DNA of 64,000 nucleotides from Pseudomonas fluorescens (GCF_001623525.1 NZ_CP015225.1:6274501-6338500); one strand, 5' to 3'; positions 21,701 through 29,818 are shown, numbered from the stretch's first letter. A program made the numbers and translations. Notes: generated by a model not told the origin, from the letters alone.

Positions 21701-21726
21701 GTGGGAGCGAGCAGGCTCGCTCCCAC
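21701..21726. repeat. Short REP palindrome inside the transporter operon
   Basis: GTGGGAGCGAG…CTCGCTCCCAC, a near-perfect 26-bp palindrome of a second REP family, 30 bp after the binding-protein stop and 63 bp before the first permease. In the mRNA it forms a stable hairpin that can protect the upstream message and give more binding protein than permease. Confidence 0.85.
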
Positions 21727-21788
21727 AGGGCGTTGAGCGGGTTTGAAATTGTGTTTGCTCTGTCGTTTTCCTCTGACGAGATTTTGCC

Positions 21789-22697
21789 ATGGAACCCCAA
21801 CCGTTAACCCATCCCCAACGTGTTGCGCCCATGCGACCACCCCGGGGTATTTCACCCACCGGCCGAGCCTGGCTGTTCCTGTCGCCGTCCATGCTGTTTC
21901 TCGGCGTGCTGATCGCCGCCAGCCTGCTGGTGCTGCGCATGAGCGTCGGCACCAAGGGCGCGGAGTGGAGTGGGTTCAGCCTCGCCAGCTACGAGCAGTT
22001 GCTGGAGCCTTATTACCTCAAGTCCCTGCTGCTGACCTTGCGCCTTGCATTGATCAGCGCGGTGATTGCTGTGCTGCTGGCGATCCCCGTGGCCTACACC
22101 ATGTCGCGCCTGGCCTCGCCGTTGTTGCGGCGGGTGTTCCTGGCGGCGGTGCTGTTGCCGCTGTTGGTCAACCTGCTGCTGCAAAGCTATGGCTGGCTGG
22201 TGATCCTCGGCCCTGCCGGCATGCTCAATCAGGCACTCATGGGCCTGGGTCTGATCAAGCGGCCGATCATGCTGCTGTACAACCAGAATGGTGTGTTGAT
22301 GGGCCTGGTCCAGACGGCCTTCCCGCTGGCCGTGCTGCCCATCGCCAGCGCCATGCGTGGTGTCGCCCGCAGCTATGAAGAGGCCGCCGCGACCCTCGGC
22401 GCCAGCCGCTTCCAGGTCTTTCGCCAAGTGGTGCTGCCCATGAGCCTGCCGGGCATCATCACCGGCGCGACGCTGGTGTTTGCCTACAACGCCAGCAGCT
22501 TTGTCGTGCCGCTGCTGTTGGGCGGTCGGCGGGTGCCGATGCTGGCGGTGATGGTCCACGATCAGATTGCCCCGTTGATGAACTGGCCCGCCGCGTCCGC
22601 CGCCGGGGTGGTGCTGATTGTCACCACATTGATGATCATGACCCTGTCCGAATACTTCACCGGCCGTCGTCGGCGGATGCTGGAGGCTTCTCAATGA
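21789..22697 (+). CDS. ABC transporter permease (PotB-like)
   Basis: 302 residues with about six membrane segments, the first at about 28-50. The cytoplasmic EAA loop that docks on the ATPase is present: EEAAATLGASRFQVFRQVVL, with the conserved G. It belongs to the spermidine/putrescine permease family and overlaps the second permease by 4 bp, so the two are made together. An ATG at 21831 (MRPPRG) is an alternative start. Confidence 0.9.
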   Translation: MEPQPLTHPQRVAPMRPPRGISPTGRAWLFLSPSMLFLGVLIAASLLVLRMSVGTKGAEWSGFSLASYEQLLEPYYLKSLLLTLRLALISAVIAVLLAIPVAYTMSRLASPLLRRVFLAAVLLPLLVNLLLQSYGWLVILGPAGMLNQALMGLGLIKRPIMLLYNQNGVLMGLVQTAFPLAVLPIASAMRGVARSYEEAAATLGASRFQVFRQVVLPMSLPGIITGATLVFAYNASSFVVPLLLGGRRVPMLAVMVHDQIAPLMNWPAASAAGVVLIVTTLMIMTLSEYFTGRRRRMLEASQ

Positions 22698-23542
22698 CCG
22701 CGTTGAGCAAAAAACGCCAGTCGCTGTTGCCCGGTGAAACCGGGCGCGCAGTGGGGCTGCTGTCGGGTTTCATCCTGTTGCTGGCGGTGCTGCCGATCCT
22801 GACCATGATCGTCATGTCCTTCAGCGGCGCCGCGAACCTGGACTTTCCGCCGAGCAGCTACAGCCTGCAATGGTATCGGGCGGCCTGGCACACCTTCGTG
22901 TCGCCGGATGCCAGCGATGTGCTGAGCCTGGGCCAGGCCATGGGCACCAGCCTGTTGGTGGCCTGCCTGACCATGATTTTCGCCACGCTGATCGCCGTGC
23001 CGGCGGCCTACGCGCTGACCCGTTGCGAATTCCGGGGCAAGGCCGTGGCGTTGCAACTGATGTCGCTGCCGCTGGTGTTTCCCATGGTGGTGCTGGGGTT
23101 GGCGCTGCTGTTGGTGTTCGACAGCCTGCCGTTCCAGATGACCACCTCGCGGCTGGTCATTGCCCACGTGATCCTCGCCTTGCCGTTCGTGGTGAAGAAC
23201 TGCACCGCCGCCATGCTTGGCATCGGCAGCGAAGTCGAAGAAGCCGCGCGAATGCTCGGGGCGACGCCACGGCGGGCCATCGTCGATGTGGTGGTGCCAT
23301 TGATGAAGTCGGGGATTCTCGCCGGGATGCTGCTGGCGTTCATTGTCTCGTTCAACGAATTCACCGTGACCTATTTCCTCTACACCATCGATGTCATGAC
23401 CGTGCCGATCTGGATGTACAGCCGCACCGTGTCGTCGTTGGACCCCACCGTTTTCTCGTTTGCCGTGCTCATCGTGCTGATCGACTTCGTGCTGATCTGG
23501 GCGTTGGAGAAGCTGGTGGGCGAGGGCGGCGTTTCCTTTTGA
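22694..23542 (+). CDS. ABC transporter permease (PotC-like)
   Basis: 282 residues, about six membrane segments. The EAA loop EEAARMLGATPRRAIVDVVV followed by P-L is present. It pairs with the preceding permease to form the channel. Its start overlaps the PotB-like stop (ATGA), and the ATPase gene begins 15 bp after its end. Confidence 0.9.
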   Translation: MTALSKKRQSLLPGETGRAVGLLSGFILLLAVLPILTMIVMSFSGAANLDFPPSSYSLQWYRAAWHTFVSPDASDVLSLGQAMGTSLLVACLTMIFATLIAVPAAYALTRCEFRGKAVALQLMSLPLVFPMVVLGLALLLVFDSLPFQMTTSRLVIAHVILALPFVVKNCTAAMLGIGSEVEEAARMLGATPRRAIVDVVVPLMKSGILAGMLLAFIVSFNEFTVTYFLYTIDVMTVPIWMYSRTVSSLDPTVFSFAVLIVLIDFVLIWALEKLVGEGGVSF

Positions 23543-23557
23543 TTTCAAGGTGAAGAC

Positions 23558-24613
23558 ATGACTGGACTGATACTGGAAAACGTCGAGAAACATTACGGCT
23601 CGGCCTGCGCGGTGAAGGACGTGAACCTGCATTTGCCAGAAGGAAAACTGGTGTGTTTCCTCGGGCCTTCAGGCTGTGGCAAGACCACGTTGTTGCGCAT
23701 GATCGCCGGCCTGGAAAGCCTCAGCGGCGGGGAAATCCGCCTGGATGGGCAAGACATCGGCCATACCCCGGCGCACCTGCGCAACTTCGGCATGGTGTTT
23801 CAATCGCTGGCGCTGTTCCCCCACATGACCGTCGGCGAGAACATCGCCTATCCGCTGAAGCTTCGGGGTGTGGGCAAGGCCGAGCAACAAGCGCGGGTGG
23901 TGGAGCTGCTGGAACTGATCCAGCTCCAGGCGATGATCGACCGGCCCGTGGCGAAACTGTCCGGTGGCCAACGCCAGCGCGTGGCGATTGCCCGGGCCAT
24001 CGCCGCCCGGCCGAAGATCCTCTTGCTGGACGAACCGCTGTCGGCCCTGGACGCCAAGCTGCGCGAGTCGATGCAAGTGGAAATCCGCCAACTGCAACAG
24101 CGGCTGAACATCACCACGATCCTCGTGACCCACGATCAACGCGAAGCTATGACCATGGCCGACATCGTCGTGGTGCTGGGCGAACATCGGGTGCAACAGG
24201 TCGGTACGCCGATCGAGATCTACCGGCACCCGGCCAATGAGTTCGTCGCCGACTTCATCGGCTCAGGCAACATTTTTCCGGCGACCACCCTGGGCAACGG
24301 GCGAGTGGAGCTGCCGGGTGGCGATGCGCTGGAGGTGCCGGCCAGCGATAGCCTCAAGGTCGGCGAAAACATCAAGCTGCTGGTGCGCCCCGAAGACCTG
24401 CAACTGTCCGCGCCCCAGGCCACGGTGGGCAACCGGTTGCTGGGCAAGGTCACGTTCGTGCGCGACATTGGTGCGACGATCGAGACCACGGTGGAGTGTT
24501 CTGGAATCTCGTTCACGGCACTGAGTACGCCGTGCCAGGGCATGGATCTGGGGATTGGGCATGCGGTGTCGGTGACCATACCGGCGCAGGCATGTCGGGT
24601 GCTCGCTGCCTGA
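23558..24613 (+). CDS. ABC transporter ATPase (PotA-like)
   Basis: 351 residues. Walker A GPSGCGKTT (near 37), Q-loop FGMVFQSLALFP, signature LSGGQRQRVAIARA, Walker B ILLLDEPLSALD and H-loop VTHDQREA are all intact. A C-terminal TOBE domain (about 275-350), as in spermidine and maltose importers, follows. It energises the importer formed by the three preceding proteins. It is the last gene of the operon; the AraC gene converges on it with 25 bp between, and no terminator is evident. Confidence 0.93.
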   Translation: MTGLILENVEKHYGSACAVKDVNLHLPEGKLVCFLGPSGCGKTTLLRMIAGLESLSGGEIRLDGQDIGHTPAHLRNFGMVFQSLALFPHMTVGENIAYPLKLRGVGKAEQQARVVELLELIQLQAMIDRPVAKLSGGQRQRVAIARAIAARPKILLLDEPLSALDAKLRESMQVEIRQLQQRLNITTILVTHDQREAMTMADIVVVLGEHRVQQVGTPIEIYRHPANEFVADFIGSGNIFPATTLGNGRVELPGGDALEVPASDSLKVGENIKLLVRPEDLQLSAPQATVGNRLLGKVTFVRDIGATIETTVECSGISFTALSTPCQGMDLGIGHAVSVTIPAQACRVLAA

Positions 24614-24638
24614 TTTCAAAAGGCAATGCAAACCCAGA

Positions 24639-25568
24639 TCAAACCGTCATCCGCAACCGCGCCAAGTCCCGCAACGGCGGCGCGCCGAACAACCGGCTGT
24701 ACTCGCGGCTGAACTGCGAAGGGCTTTCATAGCCCACCCGATAGCCCGCCGCCGAAGCTTCCAGCCCTTCGGCCAGCATCAGGCGCCGGGCTTCCTGCAA
24801 GCGCAGTTGCTTCTGGTATTGCAGCGGGCTCATGGCGGTCATGGCCTTGAAGCGGTGGTGCAGGGTCGAGACGCTGAGGTTCACTTCCCGGGCCAGGTCA
24901 TCGATGCGCAACGGCTGTTCGAAATGGCCGTTGAGCCATTTGATCGCCTGGCTGATGCGATGGCTCTGACTGTTGGCGATAGCGATTTCGTACAGCCGAT
25001 AACCCTGGGGACTGCGCAGCAGACGATAGAGGATTTCCCGGCGCACCAGCGGCGCGAGCATGGCGATGTCTTTCGGCGTATCGAGCAACCGCGCCAGGCG
25101 CAGTACGGCGTCGAGCATTGGCGTGTCCAGGCGTTCGACATACAGCCCGCGCCCGGCGGGGCGGGTCGGTACGCCCAGGGGGCCGGCGTCGGCGATCAAC
25201 GCGGTGATTTCCGCGGGGTCGATGTCCAGGCGCAGGGCCAGGATGGGTTGCTCGGGCGAAACGTCGGCAATGCAACCACTCAGCGGCATCGAGACCGAGA
25301 CCACCAGGTAATGGAGTGGGTCGTAGTTGAACAACTCATCCGCCAGGCGCACCTGTTTGCTGCCCTGGGCCATGATGCACAGCGCCGGTTGCGCCAACAC
25401 CGGGGCGAACTTATGCGGCTGGCTGTGCCGTGACAGATTCAGTGAGCCGATGGCCGTGGCGTAGCTTCCGTCTTCGCTGGTGTTGCGGTCGATGATCGAT
25501 GCCAGTTCGGCGCGCTGTTGTTCCAGATACGTGTCCAGTGGGACGTGGGCGTGGTCGAGTGGCGACAT
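24639..25568 (-). CDS. AraC-family transcriptional regulator
   Basis: 309 residues. The N-terminal half is the AraC-type effector domain with the CIMAQGSKQV block, and the C-terminal 100 residues hold two helix-turn-helices (LRIDDLAREVNLSVSTLHHRF and the YESPSQFSREYSRLFG block). Family members with this N-terminus often control oxidoreductase or multidrug genes. It is divergent from a small monooxygenase-like gene at 25897 with a 328-bp region between, where it probably binds. Confidence 0.88.
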   Translation of the reverse strand: MSPLDHAHVPLDTYLEQQRAELASIIDRNTSEDGSYATAIGSLNLSRHSQPHKFAPVLAQPALCIMAQGSKQVRLADELFNYDPLHYLVVSVSMPLSGCIADVSPEQPILALRLDIDPAEITALIADAGPLGVPTRPAGRGLYVERLDTPMLDAVLRLARLLDTPKDIAMLAPLVRREILYRLLRSPQGYRLYEIAIANSQSHRISQAIKWLNGHFEQPLRIDDLAREVNLSVSTLHHRFKAMTAMSPLQYQKQLRLQEARRLMLAEGLEASAAGYRVGYESPSQFSREYSRLFGAPPLRDLARLRMTV

Positions 25569-25896
25569 GCCGGGATCCTCAAGCGATAGGGAGCGATGAA
25601 CAAAAGCTTATGTTTGTGCAAGGCGCAGCGGTAGCAACATCCTGTTGAAAGCTTGCCTGATCCTGCACGGCGCAAAGGGCCATGACGCTGCAATGCTGTG
25701 GAAACTTGCTTGAAACCTTTTGTTTCAACTTCCTGGGTTTCGACCGGATCGATAGCAAATTTTATGATACCGACGCGCAGGATCGTGCAATGGGTCGGCA
25801 GGAATCGACTAACGAAACTGGCAGGGCGGCGCTTAACCTTTGATCCTGTCGCGGCCTGTCCCCGGCTGCACAACGGATGACCTGGGAGGGTTGAAC
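25569..25896. promoter_or_regulatory. Divergent control region between AraC regulator and monooxygenase genes
   Basis: 328 bp without a gene. It contains an exact inverted repeat, TTGAAAC-CTTTT-GTTTCAA, at 25710-25728, flanked by another GAAAC at 25701, and an AT-rich stretch near 25755-25770. GGGAGGG at 25884-25890 is the ribosome site of the monooxygenase gene. Confidence 0.5.
25710..25728. promoter_or_regulatory. Candidate operator, 7-bp inverted repeat
   Basis: TTGAAAC and GTTTCAA are perfect complements around a 5-bp spacer, midway between the divergent AraC and monooxygenase genes. The symmetry fits a protein-binding site. Which protein binds it is unknown. Confidence 0.4.
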
Positions 25897-26250
25897 ATGT
25901 CTACACAGATCCCCGTCAGTCACATGGCTTTTGTCCGGGCCCGTACCGGTTGCTCCAGGCAACTGGGGGCGCGCCTGAGTACGCTGATCGCGCCCTCGCG
26001 CCAGGCCCCCGGTTGCCTGTACTTTGCCTTGCAGCATTCGCAGTGCGATGCCGATTTGTGGCTGGTGTCCGGGCTTTGGGTCAATCAGGCGGCCATGGAT
26101 GCCTACTTCAATTCCCCGGCCATGGCGATATTTGCCGAGCTGGTGCAAGACCTGGTGGTGAGCAGCCTGGATTTCCATACGTTCCGCGACGTGTCCGCCG
26201 CCCAGGCGACCGAAGGGTGCCGGGCGCAGGTACACAAACTGGCCGGTTGA
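25897..26250 (+). CDS. Antibiotic-biosynthesis monooxygenase (ABM) domain protein
   Basis: 117 residues, one ferredoxin-like ABM domain. The order ARTGCSRQLGARLSTLI…APGCLYFALQHS…DLWLVSGLWVNQAAMDAYF is that of small dimeric quinol monooxygenases of the YgiN type, which oxidise quinols without a cofactor; some relatives have other roles. The start is set by the strong GGGAGGG 6 nt upstream. It is divergent from the AraC gene and followed by a 77-residue protein of unknown function. Confidence 0.72.
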   Translation: MSTQIPVSHMAFVRARTGCSRQLGARLSTLIAPSRQAPGCLYFALQHSQCDADLWLVSGLWVNQAAMDAYFNSPAMAIFAELVQDLVVSSLDFHTFRDVSAAQATEGCRAQVHKLAG

Positions 26251-26293
26251 AGGTTTAATGAGCGTCATTTTCCACCGCCAGGATGCACAAGAC

Positions 26294-26527
26294 ATGGCAC
26301 GTAAAGCCTTTGAAACCTTTGAAGCTGTTTCCGCTGTAATCCCCAAAGAAGGCGGCGGCTACCATGCCGCCATCGCCACCAAGGCCATCGGTGGTTCCGG
26401 TGCGCCACGTTTCAACAAGATCCTTGAAGAGCAAACCTTCGAGACCGCGGTCAAAGCCGATGAAGCGGCAGCCCTGCAACTGACCCACCTCAAAGGTGTC
26501 GACGACGAGGGCGGGTTGGTCTGGTAG
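26294..26527 (+). CDS. Small protein of unknown function (77 residues)
   Basis: Not recognised. A compact, soluble, mildly acidic protein with an Ala-rich C-terminal helix (TFETAVKADEAAALQLTHL), no signal peptide and no cysteines. The ATG at 26294 lies about 9 nt after AGGA. An upstream ATG at 26258, behind GAAGG, would add 12 residues. It follows the ABM gene closely on the same strand and may share its promoter. Confidence 0.65.
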   Translation: MARKAFETFEAVSAVIPKEGGGYHAAIATKAIGGSGAPRFNKILEEQTFETAVKADEAAALQLTHLKGVDDEGGLVW

Positions 26528-26553
26528 CGGCACGATCACCCGGTAGGGCTTTT

Positions 26554-26660
26554 GTGGCGAGGGAGCTTGCTCCCGCTGGGCTGCGAAGCGGCCCCCCCGG
26601 TTTGTCTGACACACCGCAAGGGGACGCTGCGCGTCCAGCGGGAGCAAGCTCCCTCGCCAC
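26554..26660. repeat. REPIN-type inverted repeat
   Basis: 107 bp, common arms. Its inner part (GTTTGTCTGACACACCGC) is the same as in the element at 34967-35072, 8 kb away. It lies between the convergent ends of the 77-residue protein and the flavin reductase-like gene. Confidence 0.9.
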
Positions 26661-26692
26661 AGGTTGCTGTTTCTTCTTGAGAGCCGTGTCGC

Positions 26693-27313
26693 TTACTTCG
26701 GGCGATGCATCTTGAACAACGCCTCAGGCCCCAGCTGGAAATAATCCGCCGGCCCGCCACCGCGCAAGATCGGCTCGGCGGCGGCGGTGTCGTACACCCC
26801 GTCTTTCAACAACCACTTGGCGATATGCACGGCGACCACTTCGCCGAGAATCAGCCAGCTTGGCACCAGCCCTTTGTCCGCTCGCTGCAGTTGAATAATC
26901 TGCGTGACCTTGCATTCGAAGGACACCGGGCTTTCGGCGACGCGTGGAACCTGGATTACCCGTGATGGGGCGGCCGTCAAACCCGCCAGTTCGAACTCAT
27001 TGACCTCTGGGGCGACCATCGCGCAGCTCTGGTTCATCTGCTCGGCCAGCGGGCGCGTGGCCAGGTTCCAGGCGAATTCGCCGGTCTGTTCGATGTTGTT
27101 CAGGCTGTCTTTGCGCCCAACGCTGGAGAACCCGATGATCGGTGGAATGTAGTTGAAGGCGTTGAAAAAACTGTAGGGCGCAAGGTTCAGGCGGCCTTCG
27201 GCATCCTGGGACGAAATCCAGCCAATGGGGCGCGGGCCAACGATGGCGTTGAATGGGTCGTGGGGTAGGCCGTGGCCGTTGGCGGGTTCGTAGAAGTGGA
27301 TGTCATCGGGCAT
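26693..27313 (-). CDS. Flavin reductase-like / flavoredoxin family FMN-binding protein
   Basis: 206 residues, one flavin-reductase-like split-barrel domain. The pattern NAIVGPRPIGWISSQDAEGRLNLAPYSFFNAF is the FMN-binding part of the flavoredoxin/DIM6 family. PPIIGFSSVGRKDSLNNI and VVAVHIA are also conserved. Such proteins bind FMN and supply reduced flavin or act as hydrolase-like reductases; the partner is not known. Stand-alone gene, leftward. Confidence 0.83.
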   Translation of the reverse strand: MPDDIHFYEPANGHGLPHDPFNAIVGPRPIGWISSQDAEGRLNLAPYSFFNAFNYIPPIIGFSSVGRKDSLNNIEQTGEFAWNLATRPLAEQMNQSCAMVAPEVNEFELAGLTAAPSRVIQVPRVAESPVSFECKVTQIIQLQRADKGLVPSWLILGEVVAVHIAKWLLKDGVYDTAAAEPILRGGGPADYFQLGPEALFKMHRPK

Positions 27314-27401
27314 GGTTGAAGAAGGTCCTGCGGTGGGGTTTCAAAGGGATTGGAAGATAGTGCAGGGCCGCACTGTTTTTGTCAGCACCCAGGGACACTG
27401 G

Positions 27402-27483
27402 GGGAGCGGGCTGTTCGCGAATGCGCAGGTTCAGATACATAGATGTCGACTGACATACTGTCTTCGCGAGCAAGCCCGCTCCC
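27402..27483. repeat. Imperfect inverted repeat of the second REP family
   Basis: GGGAGCGGGCTGTTCGCGAA (27402-27421) faces TTCGCGAGCAAGCCCGCTCC (from 27463), about 40 bp apart. It lies between the start of the flavin reductase-like gene and the end of the repeat-protein gene. Confidence 0.75.
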
Positions 27484-27551
27484 ACAATTTGATGAGTGGC
27501 GATAACAAAACCACTGGCGGTCTTCCTTTTTCCATATCCCATGAATAACTA

Positions 27552-27571
27552 AGCCCGGCCGAAGCCGGGCT
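27552..27571 (-). terminator. Hairpin after the repeat-protein gene
   Basis: Read leftward, AGCCCGGC-TTCG-GCCGGGCT forms an 8-bp GC stem closed by a stable UUCG loop, 20 bp after the stop. The T-run is weak, so termination may be partial. Confidence 0.65.
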
Positions 27572-27591
27572 GTGAGGGTGTCGTTCTCGGG

Positions 27592-28080
27592 TTAGCTGAT
27601 GGCAGCAGTGTTAGTGCGGTCGAAGCCATCTTCGGCAACGGTGGCGCCGTTAGTGCGGTCGAAGCCATCTTCGGCAACGGTGGCGCCGTTAGTGCGGTCG
27701 AAGCCATCTTCAGCAACGGTGGCGCCGTTAGTGCGGTCGAAACCATCTTCAGCAACGGTGGCGCCGTTAGTGCGGTCGAAGCCATCTTCAGCAACGGTGG
27801 CGCCGTTAGTGCGGTCGAAGCCATCTTCGGCAACGGTGGCGCCGTTAGTGCGGTCGAAGCCATCTTCGGCAACGGTGGCGCCGTTAGTGCGGTCGAAGCC
27901 GTCTTCAGCAACGGTGGCGCCGTTAGTGCGGTCGTAACCATCAGATGCGACGGTGGCGGCGCTCGTACGGTCATAACCATCGGCGGCGATGGCCGAGCTG
28001 GTGCGGTCGAAACCGTCGGCAGCAAAGGTGTTGGCAGCCAGTACGGAAAGGGTCAGGGCGATGATCAGTTTGGTTTTCAT
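27592..28080 (-). CDS. Secreted protein made of 13-residue tandem repeats
   Basis: 162 residues. A signal peptide (MKTKLIIALTLSVLAANTFA) is followed by 11 units of the pattern x-D-G-F/Y-D-R-T, to the very end. The first unit has 12 residues and the other ten have 13; eight of these start with EDGFDRTN. At DNA level the EDGFDRTN units are 39 bp and nearly identical, so the array grew recently. There is no other domain. Similar short DGFDRT proteins in Pseudomonas are sometimes labelled phage infection protein, a name I recall without known basis. Regular Asp-rich turns could bind Ca2+ or form a solenoid (inference). GGAG lies 8 nt before the ATG. Confidence 0.85.
   Translation of the reverse strand: MKTKLIIALTLSVLAANTFAADGFDRTSSAIAADGYDRTSAATVASDGYDRTNGATVAEDGFDRTNGATVAEDGFDRTNGATVAEDGFDRTNGATVAEDGFDRTNGATVAEDGFDRTNGATVAEDGFDRTNGATVAEDGFDRTNGATVAEDGFDRTNTAAIS
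27603..27929. repeat. 39-bp tandem repeat array within the secreted-protein gene
   Basis: Eight-plus in-frame copies of a 39-bp unit that differ at only a few synonymous-type positions (for example TTCGGC versus TTCAGC). It encodes the EDGFDRTNGATVA units. Copy number may vary between strains because the unit length keeps the frame. Confidence 0.92.
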
Positions 28081-28127
28081 GGTCGTGCTCCAGAATGTTT
28101 GGCGTTAGCGCCTTGGGTGTGGAGTTG

Positions 28128-28133
28128 ATATTA
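28128..28133 (-). promoter_or_regulatory. Possible -10 box of the repeat-protein gene
   Basis: Read leftward, TAATAT lies 48 bp before the start codon in a strongly AT-rich stretch (28115-28200) unlike its surroundings. No good -35 is seen at the right distance. The AT-rich upstream part contains two ATCGAT copies and would be a plausible MvaT target. Confidence 0.35.
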
Positions 28134-28323
28134 CGCTTGTTAATTTGATTAAAAAGCGCAAAAAAATGCTCAAATAAATCGATAAAATCGATGTGTTCGC
28201 CATTGCAGCAGAGCGGTCAATGAGCCATTGCCGGCGTATTCGAGTGGCGTTCTGTTGAGGATGAGGATGAAGGTCAGGCATTAACCAGGGATTAATGTCA
28301 GAAAAATCTTTAGCCAAGGAACG

Positions 28324-28360
28324 AAAAAAGGGGCGAACCCTGTCAGGTTCGCCCCTTTTT
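28324..28360 (-). terminator. Rho-independent terminator of the kgtP gene
   Basis: A-rich flank plus GGGGCGAACC pairs with GGTTCGCCCC followed by TTTTT, around a 6-nt loop. It lies 19 bp after the kgtP stop. The sequence is symmetric enough to work in both directions. Confidence 0.9.
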
Positions 28361-28378
28361 GTTTGTACGACTTGGAGG

Positions 28379-29698
28379 TCAGTCGGTCACGATCCGCGAA
28401 TGCTTGCGGGTGTCTTTCATGGTGATGTACACCAGCAGCGACACAGCGATGCAGGCCGTCACGTACCAGTAGTAACCGGTTTCCATGCCGATGCTCTTGA
28501 ACCATAGGGCGATGTATTCAGCGGTGCCGCCGAAGATCGACACGGTCAGTGCGTACGGCAGGCCGACGCCCAGGGCGCGGATTTCGGTGGGGAACAGCTC
28601 GGCTTTCACCACGGCGTTGATCGAGGTGTAGCCGCTGACGATGATCAGCGCGGCCATGATCAGGAAGAACGCACCCCACCAGGTCTGGATGGTGTGAAGG
28701 GTGGTGAGGATCGGCACGGTGAACAGCGTGCCGAGGATGCCGAAGGCGATCAGGATCGGCCGGCGACCGATCTTGTCCGACAGCCCGCCGATCACCGGTT
28801 GCAGGCACATGAACAGGAACAGGGTGGCGGCGGAAATGGTGGTGGAGTCGGAGATGCTCATGCCGACGGTGTTCACCAGGTATTTCTGCATGTAGGTGGT
28901 GTAGGTGTAGAACGCCAGCGTGCCGCCCATGGTCAAGCCGACCACGGTCATCAGTTCCTTGGGATGGCGCAGCAAGGTGCGCATGGCGCTTTCCTTGGCT
29001 TTTTCCTTCTTGGTGAACGACTCGGTTTCTTCCATGCCGCGCCGCAGGTACAGCGCCACGATCGCACACAGCGCGCCGATGGCGAACGGGATGCGCCAGC
29101 CCCAGGCATACAGCTGTTCGGTGGTGAGGAACTGTTGCAGCACGATCAGCACGCCGAGGGCGATGAGCTGGCCGGAGATCAGGGTCACGTACTGGAAGCT
29201 GGAGAAGAAGCCGCGACGTTCCTTGGTCGCCATTTCGCTCAGGTAGGTCGCCGAGGTGCCGTACTCGCCACCCACCGACAGGCCTTGGAGCAGGCGGGCA
29301 AACACCAGCAGGATCGGCGCACCGACGCCGATGGTTTCGTAGCTCGGGCTCAAGGCGATGATCAGCGAGCCGAAGCACATCAGGTACACCGAGGCCATCA
29401 GTGCCCGTTTGCGACCGGCGCGGTCAGCGTACAGACCCATCAACCACCCGCCGATCGGGCGCATCAGGAAGCCCACGGCGAAGATCGCGGCGGTATTGAG
29501 CAATTGGGCGGTGGTGTCGCCCTTGGGGAAGAAGACTTTGGCGAAGTACAACGAGAAAGCGGCGTAGACGTACCAGTCATACCACTCGACCATGTTGCCG
29601 ACCGAGCCGCTGAAGATCGATTTGATCCGGCTGGCGGTGGTTCTTTCACGGGCGGGCACGGCAGCCGACCCAAGGGGCAGGGCGTTGGAGTTATCCAT
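28379..29698 (-). CDS. kgtP: KgtP-type alpha-ketoglutarate permease (MHS family, MFS)
   Basis: 439 residues, about 12 membrane segments. Blocks GNMVEWYDWYVYAAFSLYFA, GFLMRPIGGWLMG, LLQGLSVGGEYGTSATYLSE, SFQYVTLISGQL and TYMQKYLVNTVGM follow E. coli KgtP closely (from memory), more so than the proline/betaine or shikimate members. It imports 2-oxoglutarate with protons through the inner membrane. Upstream are a sigma-54 promoter and paired dyads, and next to it a sigma-54 activator with its kinase; in P. aeruginosa the MifS/MifR system controls 2-oxoglutarate uptake in this way. Shine-Dalgarno AAGGATC precedes the ATG. Related dicarboxylates may also be carried. Confidence 0.9.
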   Translation of the reverse strand: MDNSNALPLGSAAVPARERTTASRIKSIFSGSVGNMVEWYDWYVYAAFSLYFAKVFFPKGDTTAQLLNTAAIFAVGFLMRPIGGWLMGLYADRAGRKRALMASVYLMCFGSLIIALSPSYETIGVGAPILLVFARLLQGLSVGGEYGTSATYLSEMATKERRGFFSSFQYVTLISGQLIALGVLIVLQQFLTTEQLYAWGWRIPFAIGALCAIVALYLRRGMEETESFTKKEKAKESAMRTLLRHPKELMTVVGLTMGGTLAFYTYTTYMQKYLVNTVGMSISDSTTISAATLFLFMCLQPVIGGLSDKIGRRPILIAFGILGTLFTVPILTTLHTIQTWWGAFFLIMAALIIVSGYTSINAVVKAELFPTEIRALGVGLPYALTVSIFGGTAEYIALWFKSIGMETGYYWYVTACIAVSLLVYITMKDTRKHSRIVTD

Positions 29699-29760
29699 TG
29701 AAGGATCCTTCGTTTAATTGTTTTTGTGGAGCGCGTGGGAACGCAGCCTGCCAGGGCTAT

Positions 29761-29777
29761 AGCAGGAGCTGTGCCAG
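29761..29777 (-). promoter_or_regulatory. Sigma-54 promoter of kgtP
   Basis: Read leftward, CTGGCACAGCTCCTGCT matches the -24/-12 consensus TTGGCAC-N5-TTGCT: GG and GC are exactly 10 nt apart. The expected transcription start lies about 55 nt before the kgtP ATG. Confidence 0.8.
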
Positions 29778-29818
29778 GTGGCAGAAGGCCGGTTTAGAGG
29801 GGGTAGTGACGTTGAATG

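Noticed and set aside
27603..27929. Possible CRISPR array
   Set aside because: The 39-bp units are contiguous with no variable spacers and are in frame with a signal-peptide protein; no cas genes nearby.
27599..27937. 112-codon rightward repeat frame (VRSKPSSATVAPL units)
   Set aside because: Mirror image of the 39-bp repeats of the secreted-protein gene; no ribosome site, no signal peptide.
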